Position numbers and translations under genes: made by a program. From Owenia fusiformis (Eukaryota > Annelida > Polychaeta > Sabellida > Oweniidae), in NCBI GenBank assembly GCA_903813345.2, contig CAIIXF020000005.1, positions 18,913,375 to 18,977,374 on the forward strand: 64,000 nucleotides of DNA. The letters run 5' to 3'. The notes under the pieces are model-generated. The model saw only the letters and a program-made list of their open reading frames with translations, made no database searches and had not been told where the DNA came from. Shown here one piece after another: positions 1-14,200 of this stretch; position 1 is the first letter of the stretch; the number at the start of each line of letters is the position of its first letter.

Positions 1-1624
1 TCAAATCCTGACACTACACTTAAATATTTTTGGCTGAATTTTTGCACACAGATAGATATTAGTATTCTATTAGTCTTAACTTTTTGCCGTCTAGAGAAAT
101 TTTGCCTAGATTTTGAGATATTGAAGGTCAAAAAAAGGTCAAAAAAGGTCTTTTTACAACTTGCTTCAAATTGACCAAATTTTTTTTTAAAACTCATCTA
201 CAAATTCTCAGGATTCCAAATCTAACCTTACTTTTGACCTTTGACCTTTGGTTGACCTTCAGTGACCTCCGAAAGGTCAAAAAAGTTGATTTTTCAAATC
301 GATTTTCTGGATTCAAATTTAGGTATATTTATTCACAAAAGATCTTCTGAGGTCTAAAAAAGTAAAATTTGCAAGGTCAAAGGTCAAGGTCATCAAACGA
401 AATCACAAACTGTGTTTTCTAAGTTTCTCAAAATTGGAGACTACAAATCAATTTTTTTTACTGAAAGTCAGAATATATATTTCTCTAAAGGTTCTACACA
501 TATTAGCAATTGACTATTTATTAAAATTTTGCTCCAGTTTTGAGATATTAGAACTCAAAAACTGAAAAAGGTCAAATTTCAAAATTTTTCAAGGTCAAAT
601 TTCAACTTGCTCTAAATTGACCAAACTTTTTTTTAAAAAGCATCTACAAGATCTCAGGAACTCAAATCTGACCTTAGTTTTGAACTATGACCTTTAGTTG
701 ACCTTCAGTGACCTTCGAAAGGTCAAAAAAGTTAATTTTTCAAATTGATTTTCTGGATTCAAATTTAGGTTTCTTCAATCAGAAAAGATAAACTGAGGTC
801 TAAAAAAGTAAAACCTGTAAGGTCAAAGGTCAAGGTCATCAAACAAGATCACAAACAGACTACAAATCAATTTTTTTTACTGAAAGTCAGAATATATATT
901 TCTCTAAAGGTTCTACACATATTAGCAATTGACTATTTATTAAAATTTTGCTCCAGTTTTGAGATATTAGAACTCAAAAACTGAAAAAGGTCAAATTTCA
1001 AAATTTTTCAAGGTCAAATTTCAACTTGCTCTAAATTGACCAAACTTTTTTTTAAAAAGCATCTACAAGATCTCAGGAACTCAAATCTGACCTTAGTTTT
1101 GAACTATGACCTTTAGTTGACCTTCAGTGACCTTCGAAAGGTCAAAAAAGTTAATTTTTCAAATTGATTTTCTGGATTCAAATTTAGGTTTCTTCAATCA
1201 GAAAAGATAAACTGAGGTCTAAAAAAGTAAAACCTGTAAGGTCAAAGGTCAAGGTCATCAAACAAGATCACAAACTGTGTTTTCTAAGTTTCTCCAAGTT
1301 TGTGACTACAAATCAATATTTTTGAATTAAAGTCAGGATATATATTCCTCTAAAGGTTTTACACATAATAACAATTGATTATCTATTAAAATTCTGCACC
1401 AGTTTTGAGATATTGGACCTCAAAAACTGAAAAAGGTCTAATGTTGAATTTTTTCAAGGTCAAATTTCACATTGCTTCAAATTGACCAAACTTTTTTTTA
1501 AAAATCATCTACAAGATGCCTGGAGTTCATATATGTCCTTGTATTTAAGATTTGACCTTTGGCTGACCTTTAAATGTTCAAAAAAGCCTACAGGGCCTCC
1601 GTAAGATTGCTTGCAATCTTCTAG
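1..1624 (+). mobile_element. Helitron-like element, 3' part, with internal AGGTCA-rich tandem repeats
   Basis: The right end has the classic Helitron 3' signature: an 8-bp-stem hairpin (AAGATTGC-TT-GCAATCTT, 1603-1620) followed directly by CTAG at 1621-1624 and then T. The body is about four tandem units of roughly 420 bp, rich in AGGTCA/TGACCT. No helicase coding is visible, so it is probably non-autonomous. The left end lies outside the window. Helitron assignment is inferred from the terminus only. Confidence 0.6.
441..1269. repeat. Near-identical tandem duplication, 419-bp period
   Basis: The block starting at 441 repeats almost base for base from 860. Diverged relatives lie on both sides (1-430 and about 1300-1560). 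Each unit carries a run of three AGGTCA half sites (374-392 in the first), spaced by 1 and then 0 bases. Confidence 0.85.
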
Positions 1625-3525
1625 TTATTTTAAACAATCTCATTTTCACACCATTTACCCATAGTATTGAATGATCATCAGTATACTTTTAACATAAAAT
1701 GTAAAACACACAAATATTCATGTGTTCATGTATTAATATACATACCGGTATATACTGTACATATTAGGGTCCCCCTTTATAGTACTTGTATATATATCTA
1801 TTATATACACAGTCTGTCTCATATTCAGATTTTTTACATTTACCATATTATTGTTTGTATTATTTTAACCTTATTTATAATTTATACCCAATTGTGTTGC
1901 ATGTCATAAGTGACAGTCAGTATTTTTAGTTTTAGTTTTTAGGGCAAAAGGTGACCAAACTCTTTATATCTCGTATTTCCATAATCTTATTTGAGTTTGA
2001 TTTTTCCTTGGATTTGCACTTGTTGTCTGCTCTTCAATAACATGTTTTGATGAGGGTTCAGTAGATGCCAAGGAAATCTCTGGGGACTATTTAGAAAGAA
2101 AAGCCTAAATAAAAAAGGGAACACTTTCTTGGTATGGGTTACATGTATATTTTATAGTTCTGGCATTCTGAGTATCTAGTTTTTGATAGGAAAAATGGGT
2201 TGAATATTGAAAAATATGATGAATTTCAATATAGATTAATTCCCCTAAGATATAAGAAGGATCTGCCCCTTAACTTACATGCCAGACAATGGTATGAATA
2301 CAAAAAAATATGATTTTAAAAAGTTGCCAAAATATATTTAGCGAAATATGTTTTAGATTCGAATTAATTTTACCTCATTATTTTGAAATGACAGTGCAAT
2401 TGTGTGGTTTATTTCTAGTTTTCCATAAGGTGAAGTGTTGACCTGGTTTAATTACATGCATTTATTTATTTATTTAAGAACATGTATATTTTGTCAGCAA
2501 AGAAATAAGTACCAATATAATATATATTAGTTAGGATTTACATTGAAGTCATATTTATTTCACAAATCATTCCTTTTGATGTGCTTTGATCAACTGTATA
2601 TTAATATTGAGATTTTTGTTTACAATAAGGGGCCATAAATTGTCATGATTTATATACAGTGTATATACTGGATCATACCATATACATACATTACAGTACA
2701 ATATACAAAGTTTAGGATAGTGCCCACAGGATCTTTGTATATTATACTGTACTGAATTAATTAAGTTCTGCCAATCTGTAAGTGGTTTTAATTAAAAGAT
2801 GCGATGTGGATTAATTAAAGGGACATTTGTCTCATAGCATCTACATTCTTGTTTATACATGTAGCTCCATATAAGTACATGATATGATACATGTATTGTA
2901 GTCAATTTTATACCAAAAATGTATACACTGTATCTGCATTCCAGGTATGCATTTGAAGCTGCATAAAGCCTTACGTCAAAGTTTTATTTCATTTATTATT
3001 ATTTATAGCTGGATTTTTTGCACATGAATAATGACATGAGTGAATTATATCAGATTCTGATAATGGGTCTAAATTTACTTTATTGTAATGGATGACCGGT
3101 AATTCATTTTAAACAAACAGTGTAAGTCAGTTCTAACCAGATCACAGGAGACTGTCTGTAGCAGGTTAAAATTGATGTGTACTGTATACACATATCACCA
3201 ATTTTCAGTCAATCTCATTTTTTGAAGTTTTTATGTGAAATTAGTTTTTAGACACCATGGAAATTATTGAATAGCAAAAGCTTGAAGAAGCCATGACATA
3301 ATTTAGATATAAATTAATATGTGGTGAGTCATGATCTCTTCATATTAGAAGAGTCGGTGTATTTATAAATACCTGATTCAATTATCTTAGAATCTTTTGT
3401 ACAAATGTTTTCATTTGTTTTATATAGTCTCAGCTAATAACTATATATTAAAATATTATGTATATTTTGGGAGATGGATATAATTGTTATTGTGCTCAGT
3501 ATACTATTGCCATATTTGTTATATA

Positions 3526-3581
3526 CAGGGTGTTCAGAAAGTAAGCATCATCAGGTGTAGCCATACTTCTTGAACACCCTG
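3526..3581. mobile_element. 56-bp TA-flanked MITE
   Basis: Perfect terminal inverted repeat CAGGGTGTTCA / TGAACACCCTG, flanked by TA on both sides as expected of Tc1/mariner-type insertions. It has the same terminal motif as the larger elements at 27653, 39110 and 48898. Confidence 0.75.
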
Positions 3582-4230
3582 TAGAAACTGTGAAATTCAC
3601 AGTCAACTATATTATATTTATTGTATTTATGTTGTGTTGTGTATTATAAGTATGAACTCAGTGCAATGCATTATTTAATATAATATAAAACTTAGTGAGT
3701 AATGACATGTCAAAGGAGCGGCCCTTATTATCTAAGAATCATCTATTTTAAAGATGTATTTTAAATATATCTGAGATTTGTAAAGACAAACATAGTTGAT
3801 ATAAAATATTTTTGACAACATTTTTTAAAATAAGGGGGCTACTCATGTTTAAAATGGGTATTAGATATAAATTATATATTTCAAGAGAAAAGTTATCAAG
3901 AAATACCAGTTTTAAAACCATGAAATGGCTAATAGGAGTATTTTGGATAGCTAAGAGTTTTACTAAATTATATTTATTTATTTAGATAACAAGGTTGTGA
4001 AATAATAGTTAAGTGCATGTGCACTGAATTATACTGGTAGCTATTGATAACCTTTTTGTTGTTGAAATGCTGTATGTTTTGCGAATGTTTATTTTGGTTG
4101 TATGCTAAACGTTTTGTTGTGATAATCTTATCATGAATAAATCAGTGTAATGTGGGAATCTCAAAACTTCTTATGTTTTTGTGGAATCTCAAAACTCTGC
4201 TTTAAAACATTTCTGGTAACCCTAGACTAA

Positions 4231-4368
4231 TGCCTGGGTCACATATGCTCCGATCCATCGGCCGGCGCCCGCCCGATTGAGTGTTTTTTCAATATTGTAT
4301 TCAAGTTTGAACAAAATACTCAATCGGCCGGGCGCCGTAGTGAAAATCGGAGCAAATGTGACCAAGGC
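4231..4368. mobile_element. Short inverted-repeat element with GC-rich arms
   Basis: The left arm (TGCCTGGGTCACAT, then CTCCGAT) and right arm (ATCGGAG, then ATGTGACCAAGGCA) are imperfect inverted repeats. Inner arms around CGGC/GGCGCC and ATTGAGT/ACTCAAT also pair. It is non-coding and MITE-like; the superfamily is unclear. Confidence 0.6.
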
Positions 4369-4597
4369 AATAATCTTGTTCTTCGATAACCCACTGACCC
4401 AAATAGCATGACAATTTTTCAGAAACTCTACATTCCCCTACATATATTATGGCCATCAATGTATTTCTCAACATTCTAAACTAAGAAATTCCAAAATTGA
4501 TTATTTTAGAAATCATGTCATGGAAATCATGATTTCATAATTAAAAAACAATAGATAGACTTAGAATTCATGAACACTTAAGAATATATCAAGAAAT

Positions 4598-4672
4598 ATA
4601 CCCCATAGTATTATATATACCCCATAGTATTATATATACCCCATAGTATTATATATACCCCTGTAGTATTAT
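4598..4672. repeat. 19-bp minisatellite, about four units
   Basis: Unit ACCCCATAGTATTATATAT repeats three times nearly perfectly, with a fourth diverged unit. Confidence 0.85.
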
Positions 4673-5020
4673 CCCACCAAACAAAAGAACCAGATTCTCC
4701 ATCCCTCCTATTTCTCAGATACATGAATTATCAGATTTTGCTCAAATCATTATGAACATTTTTGAATATGTTTTCATCAATTGTTTGGTATGTAACTAAT
4801 GACAGGTAGTGACATTTTACATGTTTAACTGCCTTATTTAAAATGATAATGCATTATATTAGTTTTTCCCAGAGATAGTAAAGCTTTGTTACTTTTAAGC
4901 ATGAATTGGTCAAATTGAGCAATGATCTACATGTGTTTATTAGCATTCAATGATATCCACCATTATGCTGTCCGTTGGGTCCTCTGATCACACAGACATA
5001 GGATGAATCAATTAAATGGT

Positions 5021-5397
5021 TTTTTTATTACTTATCTTTTTTGTTACTTATTTTTTTTATTCTTTTTTTTATTTTTTTTTATTTATTATTTCCTAATGCA
5101 AGATACAAGTATACAAATAACATAATACAATACTAGCAACAGCAACAGGTTGTGTAACACTTACATTTTTCTAATCAATATTTCAAAGTTAAATAAAAAC
5201 TCCAAATTTGGATGGTTTCCCTTTTTGTATTTGCTTATAACATTATGTGCCACTGAAATAACTACATTAATTTTTTGATCCTTTGTCCCTATCAATTTTT
5301 CTGTTGGACTAAGATCAATATTTTTGTTAAATTTATCTTGACAATATTTTTTCACCAATTCCCAAACCTGTTTAACATGTGGACACTCAACAAACAA
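5021..5397 (-). mobile_element. LINE 3' end (L1/Tx1-like), 5'-truncated
   Basis: Reading the minus strand, the 3' end of an ORF2-like protein is open: it starts near FVECPHVKQVWELV, with the C...H...C-W pattern typical of the C-terminal zinc-knuckle region of L1/Tx1-type LINEs, and ends at a stop near 5161. An A-rich tail follows on the minus strand (T-rich 5021-5095 on plus). Its YKKGNHPNL motif matches YKYGDHPNL in the remnant at 56130-56495, so both probably belong to one family. Reverse transcriptase proper is missing. Confidence 0.6.
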
Positions 5398-5474
5398 ACT
5401 TTTTTATTACTTATCAATATTCTTGTTTATTACTTATCAATATTCATTTTTCAATGAGCAATAGTAATGCAAAC

Positions 5475-5590
5475 AAGGCATTAACATGCAAAATGTCACC
5501 ACCTGTCATTTGTTACAAATGCTGAACACTGAACAACGTCCACAAAAATGTTGGAGACTATAACAATATGTCACCACTTCTGGTGGTAAC
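5475..5590. repeat. Short dispersed repeat with terminal hairpin
   Basis: Begins AAGGCATTAACATG and ends with a GTCACCAC/GTGGT palindrome. Related copies occur at 47111-47224 (inverted), and the same two ends bracket 29588-31525. Confidence 0.55.
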
Positions 5591-7007
5591 TTAATAAAAT
5601 CAGAAAGTGTAGCCAAAACATTCAAACTTTAAAAAATGGTGGCCATTTTGAATAAATTCATCTTCATAAATTCTACACCATCCACTTTTGGTTGTGACAT
5701 AAAAGGCTTGTCAATCGTCAATGATAACATTTCAGGCTAAAACCTTAAAAACTTACTGTTTTGAGGAAGCGTATTTTTCAATGTTTGGCTTTGGAGGGAA
5801 AGTCTGGCATAATAATGGTTTAAGTGATGGGTCTTGGTTCACGTGGCTGTGACTTTGTGTAATGAGAGGGGTAAAGATAGTTGAGATCTTAAGATTGTCT
5901 AAGGGAGGACCTGTTTATACTGTATGTTAAAATTTGTTATTGATCCTTCAGGTTGCTTCATTTTTCAAGTGATAATTGGGTTGTTCATTTGTTATATCAT
6001 CGCTGACATGTTTGAAAAATAACAATAAACAAGGTGGAAAATCAAAATGATGGCAAAGCCGCGGACTACGACTCACGTAACTGTTCAACGCAGTTCAGCG
6101 CCAAAATGGAAGGTCATGCAGCAATGGCACTTCGATGCCAAAACTGAGAAATCCATATTTTAATTGCTAGTGAACATCCTCTTTGCATTTGGCTGGGCTG
6201 TGCTTGCGTTTCAAAGAACGAATGGCTATAGACACCCCTGGGGTCACTTAACAATTTTGAAAAATGCAATGTCCTTAAAGGGGCAATAAGGACTGTAGAG
6301 AAAATAGGAAAGTTTTTTCATTTTTTCTGAGCTATCAAGGCAACATTTGGTTTAACATCTTCTTTGACATACCTATTTTTTTAAATGTATGGATAAATTA
6401 TCAATTTCAGCATTAAGAAGTGTAAATTCAGTTCAAAGCTTCAAAAAGGGGACTTCCACTTTTATATTTTTAAGATCCACCATGTTTCAAGAGGAATATC
6501 AGCTAAAATAATGTTTATCTAAGGGGTTTCTTTGTAGATAATAAAAATAGATGTTAGTCTTGATGAAATATCCAAACTTAAATATATTTTGACACTGGTC
6601 TATGATCGAATGACCCCTCTGCACTAATTATTGCACCTTTAATATCCTTGATATGTAGGATCAAATTGTAGATAAATATGTATATTTTCAAGAAATAGCA
6701 ATAAAAAGCATTCAAGATTACTGATATAAGTATATTTTGGTTGGTTTTGGAGATATGTATCCCTTCCTGTGAAAATGTGAATTTTTTATCAATCTCAGAA
6801 AATGTCTCCAGAATGTATAAACCCAACTTGGCAGATGTCCCATTGTCTGATTGTGTCACTCTAGACACTCATAGGATTAATATTTTGTACATATAAATAG
6901 TCATATTTCAAAAGTCATTGAGAAGGGATTAGTTATGTTTACAATTGTGTTGACCTACCTATTTTTCGAGAGAGGAAGGTCATGATAAACTCTTGCTTTG
7001 TTCATAT

Positions 7008-7108
7008 AACGCCTGGTTCTTACCTAGAAAGTTATATGTAGTTGGGGAATAGTGTACTTCTAAGGTACTTCTTGAGATATGTAAAAATCTAGGTAAGGAC
7101 CAGGCGTT
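7008..7108. mobile_element. 101-bp inverted-repeat MITE
   Basis: About 20-bp terminal inverted repeats: AACGCCTGGTTCTTACCTAG at the left and its near-complement ending GACCAGGCGTT at the right. No coding sequence. Confidence 0.7.
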
Positions 7109-8044
7109 GTGCAAAAATGGAACTTTTCTGCAATTTTCAGCATGAAATATAAAATAAAATGATGTCAGCCATATTGAAAATCCTTAGAATGATTGTGACA
7201 GTTGTGTTTTATATATTTGAGTATATTTTCTTCATATGATCTTTTCATGAACTAATATCTATGCTTGCACTGGAGCATGACCTCTTGAGAAGCATCTATC
7301 TTTACCATGGCTCTAAGCAACATAATAACATGCAATTCCTTTCAATACATTCATATGAGATGATTGTTGTACAATCATTCCATCTTCATGTGACAGGTGT
7401 CATTTTTTGTTTATGAATATCATATCATATATCATACCAATGTTCATATTTAGAAATCCAGCTCAACTTTATTGTGCAGAAGTAATATACTGTAAGTCAC
7501 AATCAGTAGGCAGGAAAACAACATTTGCTAAGCAAACAGAACTGTATGAGTGAACTGCAATCTCCCAGTACCCCCTGTATGGAGACAGAGGGTTACATCT
7601 AAATCATAGTGGACTCTCTTGAGATCAAGCCAACCAATCTAAACGATACACAGACGACTATTTTCAAGTGGATGGGAAATATACCACCATTGTTAAAAAA
7701 AAGATACATATGGCCTAATTTGTGTAAATGTCCTGTAATCGGTTTGTGTCCTTTAAATCTCATTATACATGGGTGCAGTGTAACCCAGATCCAGATGTAT
7801 GTAATAGTATTGATGCAATCACTGGATGGTGTTGTACATGCCCAGTTGGGAGTAGGGTTGTAGGCACAAGGGGTATAAAAGCATAAAGAAATGCACAAAG
7901 TTTGACATTTTAAAATCAAAAGATATGTATGAAATGTTGTCATCTGAAGAAGATGATGATAGCCCATAGAATCTCTTATTATAATGAACAGACACATGAA
8001 TGTGCTCATCAACAGTTATGTAAAGTCCATAGTAACCTTTTCGA

Positions 8045-8460
8045 AATTGTTATATTTTTTGTTTTTTCAAATGTTGCTCTTTGTGCTTCCTCACTGTGAT
8101 GTGCAATAATAAATTCAGTATTTTACTGCCACTTTAAAACAAATTGTATATGAGCAAATGATCTGAAGGAAGCAGATCAATATATAATTGATTGATATGC
8201 ATTTTTGACTTGTCAAATTACTTTGTGTGTTTTTAAATATTGCCCCTTGTTCTTTCTCATTGTGATGTAAATTTAAAAAACTCAATATTCTCTTCTGACG
8301 TAGTTTTGCAAACTTTTTTCTAGACAATTGATCTAAATGAAGTATAAAGAAGATCACCATTCAATATTTTTTTGGCATTTTTGACTTGTTATATTTTATA
8401 TGTTTTCGAATGTTGCCCATTATGCTTTGTCACTATTATGTAGGATAATACCATTAAAAA
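8045..8460. repeat. Three degenerate tandem units of about 170 bp
   Basis: The sequence around ATGTTGCTCTTTGTGCTTCC, followed by an ATGT-containing run, recurs near 8240 and 8410, each preceded by TTTTTGACTTGT-like sequence. Units are strongly diverged. Confidence 0.5.
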
Positions 8461-11294
8461 GTCTTTAATGACTGAAAATAATGATTATTTTGATAATAAA
8501 TAGAAACAGTGACAATAATGATGTGAAAAAGTAATTTTTCCTTGAAAAGGTCATTTTATACAAGTTAATAGAATGACCTATATTTTGAAATATAAAGGTC
8601 AGAATGACCTAATTTTTGGATCTGGTTATCAAACAAAGTCTCCTCTTTGATATCCTGTACAATTTTTGTAAATATCTTGGGGGCTAATATAGGGTCTTAA
8701 AGACACTCGTCCTTTATTTATAAAGCATTACACTGCATTGGGCAGAAGGATGGACTATTGTTATTCTAATCTCCAGTTTTCTCAGTAAGGGTACGTTTTC
8801 CACTTAAGATCACACGAAGATGTAATTGTGCCAACAGTACTTGAATTTTGATACAAATACGATGATATTTCTGATTCTTTTGTTTAAATTGGTATGTGAG
8901 GGACACAATTTGACAAAACGACATATTTGTGGCAGATTTCGAATTTGCTGTGTTCATGGGCATGCTAAGCCGAGCAACAAGAACACTATTGCAGGTGGAT
9001 TCTATGTATGTTGATCACTGATTGGGACATACCTGCTCTTGTGTAATTTATCCAAAGCAATGATTTACCCTAAATCTTAACATGCCCTCCAATTTAAGTT
9101 TGGATTTACCACCATTGTGAAGCAATAATGCGTTGTAAACCTGTTTTGAATTATGTGAGTTGCAGAGCCCGGCTGTGCCATCATTTTTGATTCCCCACTG
9201 TGGTTTAAATTTTTTATACTAGGTTCGCGAAGCCCTTTTGTGGGCTCAGAAAAAATTTAGGCCCCCAAAACTTTTGTATGGCCTCAAAAAGTGGGCCTTT
9301 TTAGGCCAAATTATTATATTATTAAAAAATGGACATTTTTTCCAGACTCAAAATATCTTGATGTATAGGGGACGTTATTTGTGCATCTAAAAAATCATTA
9401 CAATCAGATAATGATTTGAATTTCAAATTTTATATTTCGAATTCTTGAATTTAGCAACATTGAAACTTGTATTAATCACCGGCAAAACTCTGTTCCAAGA
9501 CAATCTACAATCGTAACATCTGCAAGTTGAGACCACTTACAATCTTATCAAATGACGATTTCTATTGTTAAAACACCATCCTTCGTCCAAGAAAAAGGAA
9601 CAAACAATAAACTGGTTGAAACATAGATTCTGAGGACCAGTCATACTCCTTTAAACCGGAACAGCTACTCCCCGATGATAACAATTACATGTAGTGATTC
9701 ATCAGTCATGAGTTGGTCAAAAGTCTAGTCTAGGTGTTTATGAGAAAATTCCCTTTTTTATAAACATATTACTCATTTATCCATAGTTGTTACTTTTTGA
9801 CGCATCCTTAGAACCTAATTGACGTTTCAAAACACATCATGCTCCTTACAATTATCACATTATATGTTACCAACCTGAAGAAACGTGTTAAAAAAGTATT
9901 ACTCATAATACTGAGTCATTTAAATGTTCCAATTCTTTTGGGAGTTATGAAAAATGTTCTTGCTCTTTCCACTCAAACTCAAGCTTCTACTTATAGGGAA
10001 AGTAACCAAAGCTGATTTTCTTTAATTAAATCATAGAATGTGCTTATCCAGATATCTACCCCCCCCCTTCTCCAAAAGAGAATCCATTCAAATAAATTAT
10101 GAAAACAAACCCAGGAAAAACAAACAAAGTGTAAATCAAGTCATACTTAAACTTCAGGAGAGCCTAGTTTACCGAGTTGGAATGAATGTTATATACTCAT
10201 TTTACCAACAATTCTTAAATTATATTTTTCATAGTTTATTTTTTTTGTTGCACTATAATATTTTCTACAAATACAGCTTGAATACATTTTTTAAATTCTA
10301 TTTACAAAACATACAAATAATCGATTTTAATATGTACAGGGATATAATCTATCAAATTATGCATTGTTACATGCACTAATACTAAAACATTTAAGTCATG
10401 CACAAAATCTCTAAAAGTTAAATAATTTCAATTTCATGATACATATAATAATATTAAAGGCTTGAGGCAAATCTCAACAATTTTTCATCTGTAATCGATG
10501 TTCAAAATATTACTAAATGATTTTACTCTGTAATACATGATTCGGTTTTGCCTGACATAATAGAGAGCTTTTGATATCATTTATTTCTTATACATATACG
10601 CAAACCAGTACTCGTACAAGTCATGTATAGCACTAGGGAGGAACTCTTGAAGCGAGGATAGGGTGCTCATATTTCAAACCACAACAAAATGTTCAGCAAG
10701 TATGTGGTTCATGAGTTCCATTTTCAAAATATGATTAGAAATTAATTCTGCCATTGCTGGGATATTCACTCGATTAGGAAATGAGGAAATTATTCTAATG
10801 ATTTTTTGGAGAAACCTTCCTCCCCAGTGGTGTTTCTGGCATTTAAAAGTTAAAGTTGCAGTATAAGTTTAGCTGAAAACTTATATCGAAAGCTCTCTAT
10901 TATCCACCAGATCACTCATACCATTTACCATATTCAATGTGTATCACTATGAGCATGTGTAGGTTTTTGATGTAGCAATGTAATTCATATGTAAATGTTG
11001 TGCGTGTATGATTCCAACAGGTGTCCTTATGCATTAAAGTATGTTCATTTGATTCTTTAAGTTAAATCCTGAACAATGCGCTTTAAAGCACAATGTTCAT
11101 TGTACAATATATGCGATTCCACAAGTTGTATGCTGACGGGAATAGGTATCTTTAAGCACTATGTACAGTATATGTGATTCCTCAAGTTGTATGTTGAACA
11201 GGTGCCCTTCAGCTTACTTGCGATTTCTTGTCTTGCGATGACACAATCAATAGCCCCATTAACCTAATATGTATTCCTTTAAGTGAGGTGCAGG

Positions 11295-14200
11295 TCATAT
11301 CCCCTGAGATATATTGAGATCATCCATATTCTCATCACTTACAAGTTTCAACGTCTGCAACAGAAATTTAAAATAATGGGGTAAATTCAATCTAAGTATA
11401 AAATATTTTTTACAAATAACATATCCATGGATCGCGGATGGCACACACATGATTTTAGTAGTTTTCATTAAGTCAAGTATTCTTTTTAGTTTGTGGTCCA
11501 ATTTCTAGTTTTTTAAAATGTCAACAAATTAATTTTTTCAGATTTTTACTCTGAACTTTTTTAGAAATCTAAATTCCCTGACCATTTCAACTATTTGATT
11601 TTACTTTGATTTACTCGGTTATTTTCACTTATTAGTTATTTAGATCATATTACAAAACACCTGAAAACAGTATTTCCTTTCTTACCTTCTCATTTGCAAG
11701 ATGCAATAGACAGACAAACACGATTGGGATGCTGAGATTTTTAGACATATTCTTAGACACTGTATCTGGAAGTGTATCCAGTAGAGTTTGGAAAGAATGA
11801 CTGCCTGATACGTCATTTGGTTTTTCAATGGTTTCCTCTTCTGCTTCATTCTTTTCATCCTCCTGAAAGTGAACAAAGACAAGTTTCACAACTTTAAGGG
11901 AGGCTCGGAGTAGAATGTGAAAATAAGTCCCAAAATCAATCAATTCTATCCATCTTAAATTGAAGTTTAGTTTATTATTATGCATAGAAACTTATTCCTT
12001 GGACCAGTATTGTGAAAATTGTGAATGCATTTCTCTTTTCATCTCGTGGAAATATAAACATGTTAAAGTAGCACTTCGTACAAGAAATTGGATAAAAATA
12101 TTATCACATACTATGTATAAATCTAGTGATTTGATTGGTTGCTTTCTATGACGTATTTCCCGTATCACATAAATTTCATATGATACGAGCACACATACCA
12201 CATGTTGTCTATGGTAACGAAATGACGTCATACAACTTCATTCTATTCTTTCCTAATTCAAAATGACGTCACATATAGGCTATGTTACTATTTCTTAGAA
12301 ATGATGAATTCGTCATTTGAGGAACTAGAAGTTAGAACGACAAAGAAAGCTAATCAAATCACTAAATTTCTACATAATATGTGATAAAATCGTCATCACA
12401 CGCTTCAGCGTATGTGATACGGGAAATATTCCACTCAGTAAAAAAGTATCACCACTCAAGCTGCGCTTTCGTGGTTATACAATTTTTACTTTCGTGGAAT
12501 ACTTCCCGTATCACATGCTGAAACGTGTAATAACTGATAGTATCATATCACCATTCACCAGTATATACATTTGGCTTTCATTTGCTCAGAAAAATGGAAG
12601 AATCTATTGGATAGAATTTTTGATACATTTAATATGCATTATATTAGAAACAAATCACAGGATATTTAATTTTGAGAATTTCAAATCTGACCTGTTTATC
12701 GGGAGACTTTGTTAAGATTGTCCAGATGGAAGACTTCAGTTTCTTTACATCAACCTTCTTGGCAGTCTTGGCATAACCAATGTCGATCTTGTTAACCTGC
12801 GGATTAAAATCAAGGTAAAACAATAGCTCATGCTGTCAACATAACAAAATTGCATAATAATGTAGTTTTATTCCGTACTGAACAAACAATTTGCATACTG
12901 ACTATCTAACAGTGGTTATTAAGTGGTAGCACTGTCATATTATACTCGTAATACCAGGGCAAAAACTACTGCATGTGATGGCTTTTCAAATAAATTACTC
13001 ATCAGAATCTATCTCTGTTATGTTCTATTTTTAGATCAAACAATCCTACCCTATTAGGTTGTGAGACAAGATTATCCCCTGCTAGAATAGTGCCATCTAG
13101 TGTTTGGTTAAAGCTTCCCATGGTGATGTCCTGTGATTGGCTGTCCTGTGATGTTAAATTGAAGCCCCCTAGCGTAGCATCGTCATCGTTATCATCTAAA
13201 CCCTACAAATGTATCAAATGTTTTGTTTTTTACAAATAAATAAAGGACAAATATTGAATGTTTAAAAATTTCAAAGTATGTGAAAGTTTGCCTCTATAGG
13301 ATTTTTTGAACACCCAGTACATTATATATATTCTTACCTCTTCCCTTCTACATAACTTATCTTTTTTTTTACTTATTTTCATAACTTACATCATCCACAT
13401 CAGGACAGAAGTTCTCTCTATCATTAGCATTATCGTAGTCATAGTTACTTATACCATCATCAATGTCATTCTTTGTGCCATGTTGTCTCTTTACCTGAAA
13501 AATAAATAAAAATACACCTTGTATTTCATATTTTGCTGTTTTAGCATGTTATTTTTATGAAGATGCAAATAAATATATACAGGTCGTGGAACCTTCACTT
13601 ACAAAACATATATTTGATCTTCAACTTCAAATCATTAAAAACATCAATGGCTTTCTATCAAAGTTATGTTCAACAAAATGTTTTTTTATCTTCACCATTA
13701 CTCATAAAAGATGAGGAAAATGCTCAAGAATGCCATCTATTTTCAGCATGGCAACATTTTAAATCCTTTGAAAGAATCCAATAAATTCATACCTGACTAC
13801 CACTATACTCACCATAACTTTAGGCTTGATAAATATTCTAAATAATTTTTCAGCTTCATAATGTAAATCCTCTGGTAATGTAGTTTGAGATTTACTGTAT
13901 TTATCCAGCGTAGTTTTAGCCAGAGTAGTTGCTGCTCGAGACTCCTTGAAATAATTATCAAAGTCCACTTCAGTATCATCATAGTCAATCCTAAAAGCTT
14001 GTTTCTTCTCCCGTGGTTTCTTGGTCCTGTCAGCTATACTCAGAAATCTGGGATCTGGAAGTATATTATGGTTTATAGGGGTTGGGTTGTTTTTATTTTT
14101 TAATGTTTTCCTTATTAGTGTTTTTATGTAACAGAAAATTGGAATTTAGTATTTAGGAAAGCTATGCATTTCTAATGTTGTCCCCGGTGCTTTTTATTTA

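Larger units (their letters stand above)
1625..5020. other. No recognisable gene
   Basis: AT-rich sequence with only short open frames. An AATAAA at 4136-4141 in a GT-rich context could be the end of a 3' UTR from a gene left of the window, but nothing else supports that. It holds the small repeats listed separately. Confidence 0.4.
5598..11290. other. No recognisable gene
   Basis: No conserved protein domain or consistent exon set is visible. A slightly GC-richer stretch near 6045-6165 contains a 38-codon frame of unknown meaning. NCAPH 3' UTR may occupy the right end; AATAAA on the minus strand occurs at 10580-10585. Confidence 0.4.

Noticed and set aside
7599-8012. Overlapping frames on both strands (137 and 84 codons)
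   Set aside because: Opposite frames in the same AT-rich stretch; composition and lack of motifs look like chance.
13290-13320. Half of a CAGGGTGTTC-type terminus (GAACACCCAGTA) in NCAPH intron 10
   Set aside because: No partner terminus found nearby; may be a solo remnant or chance.
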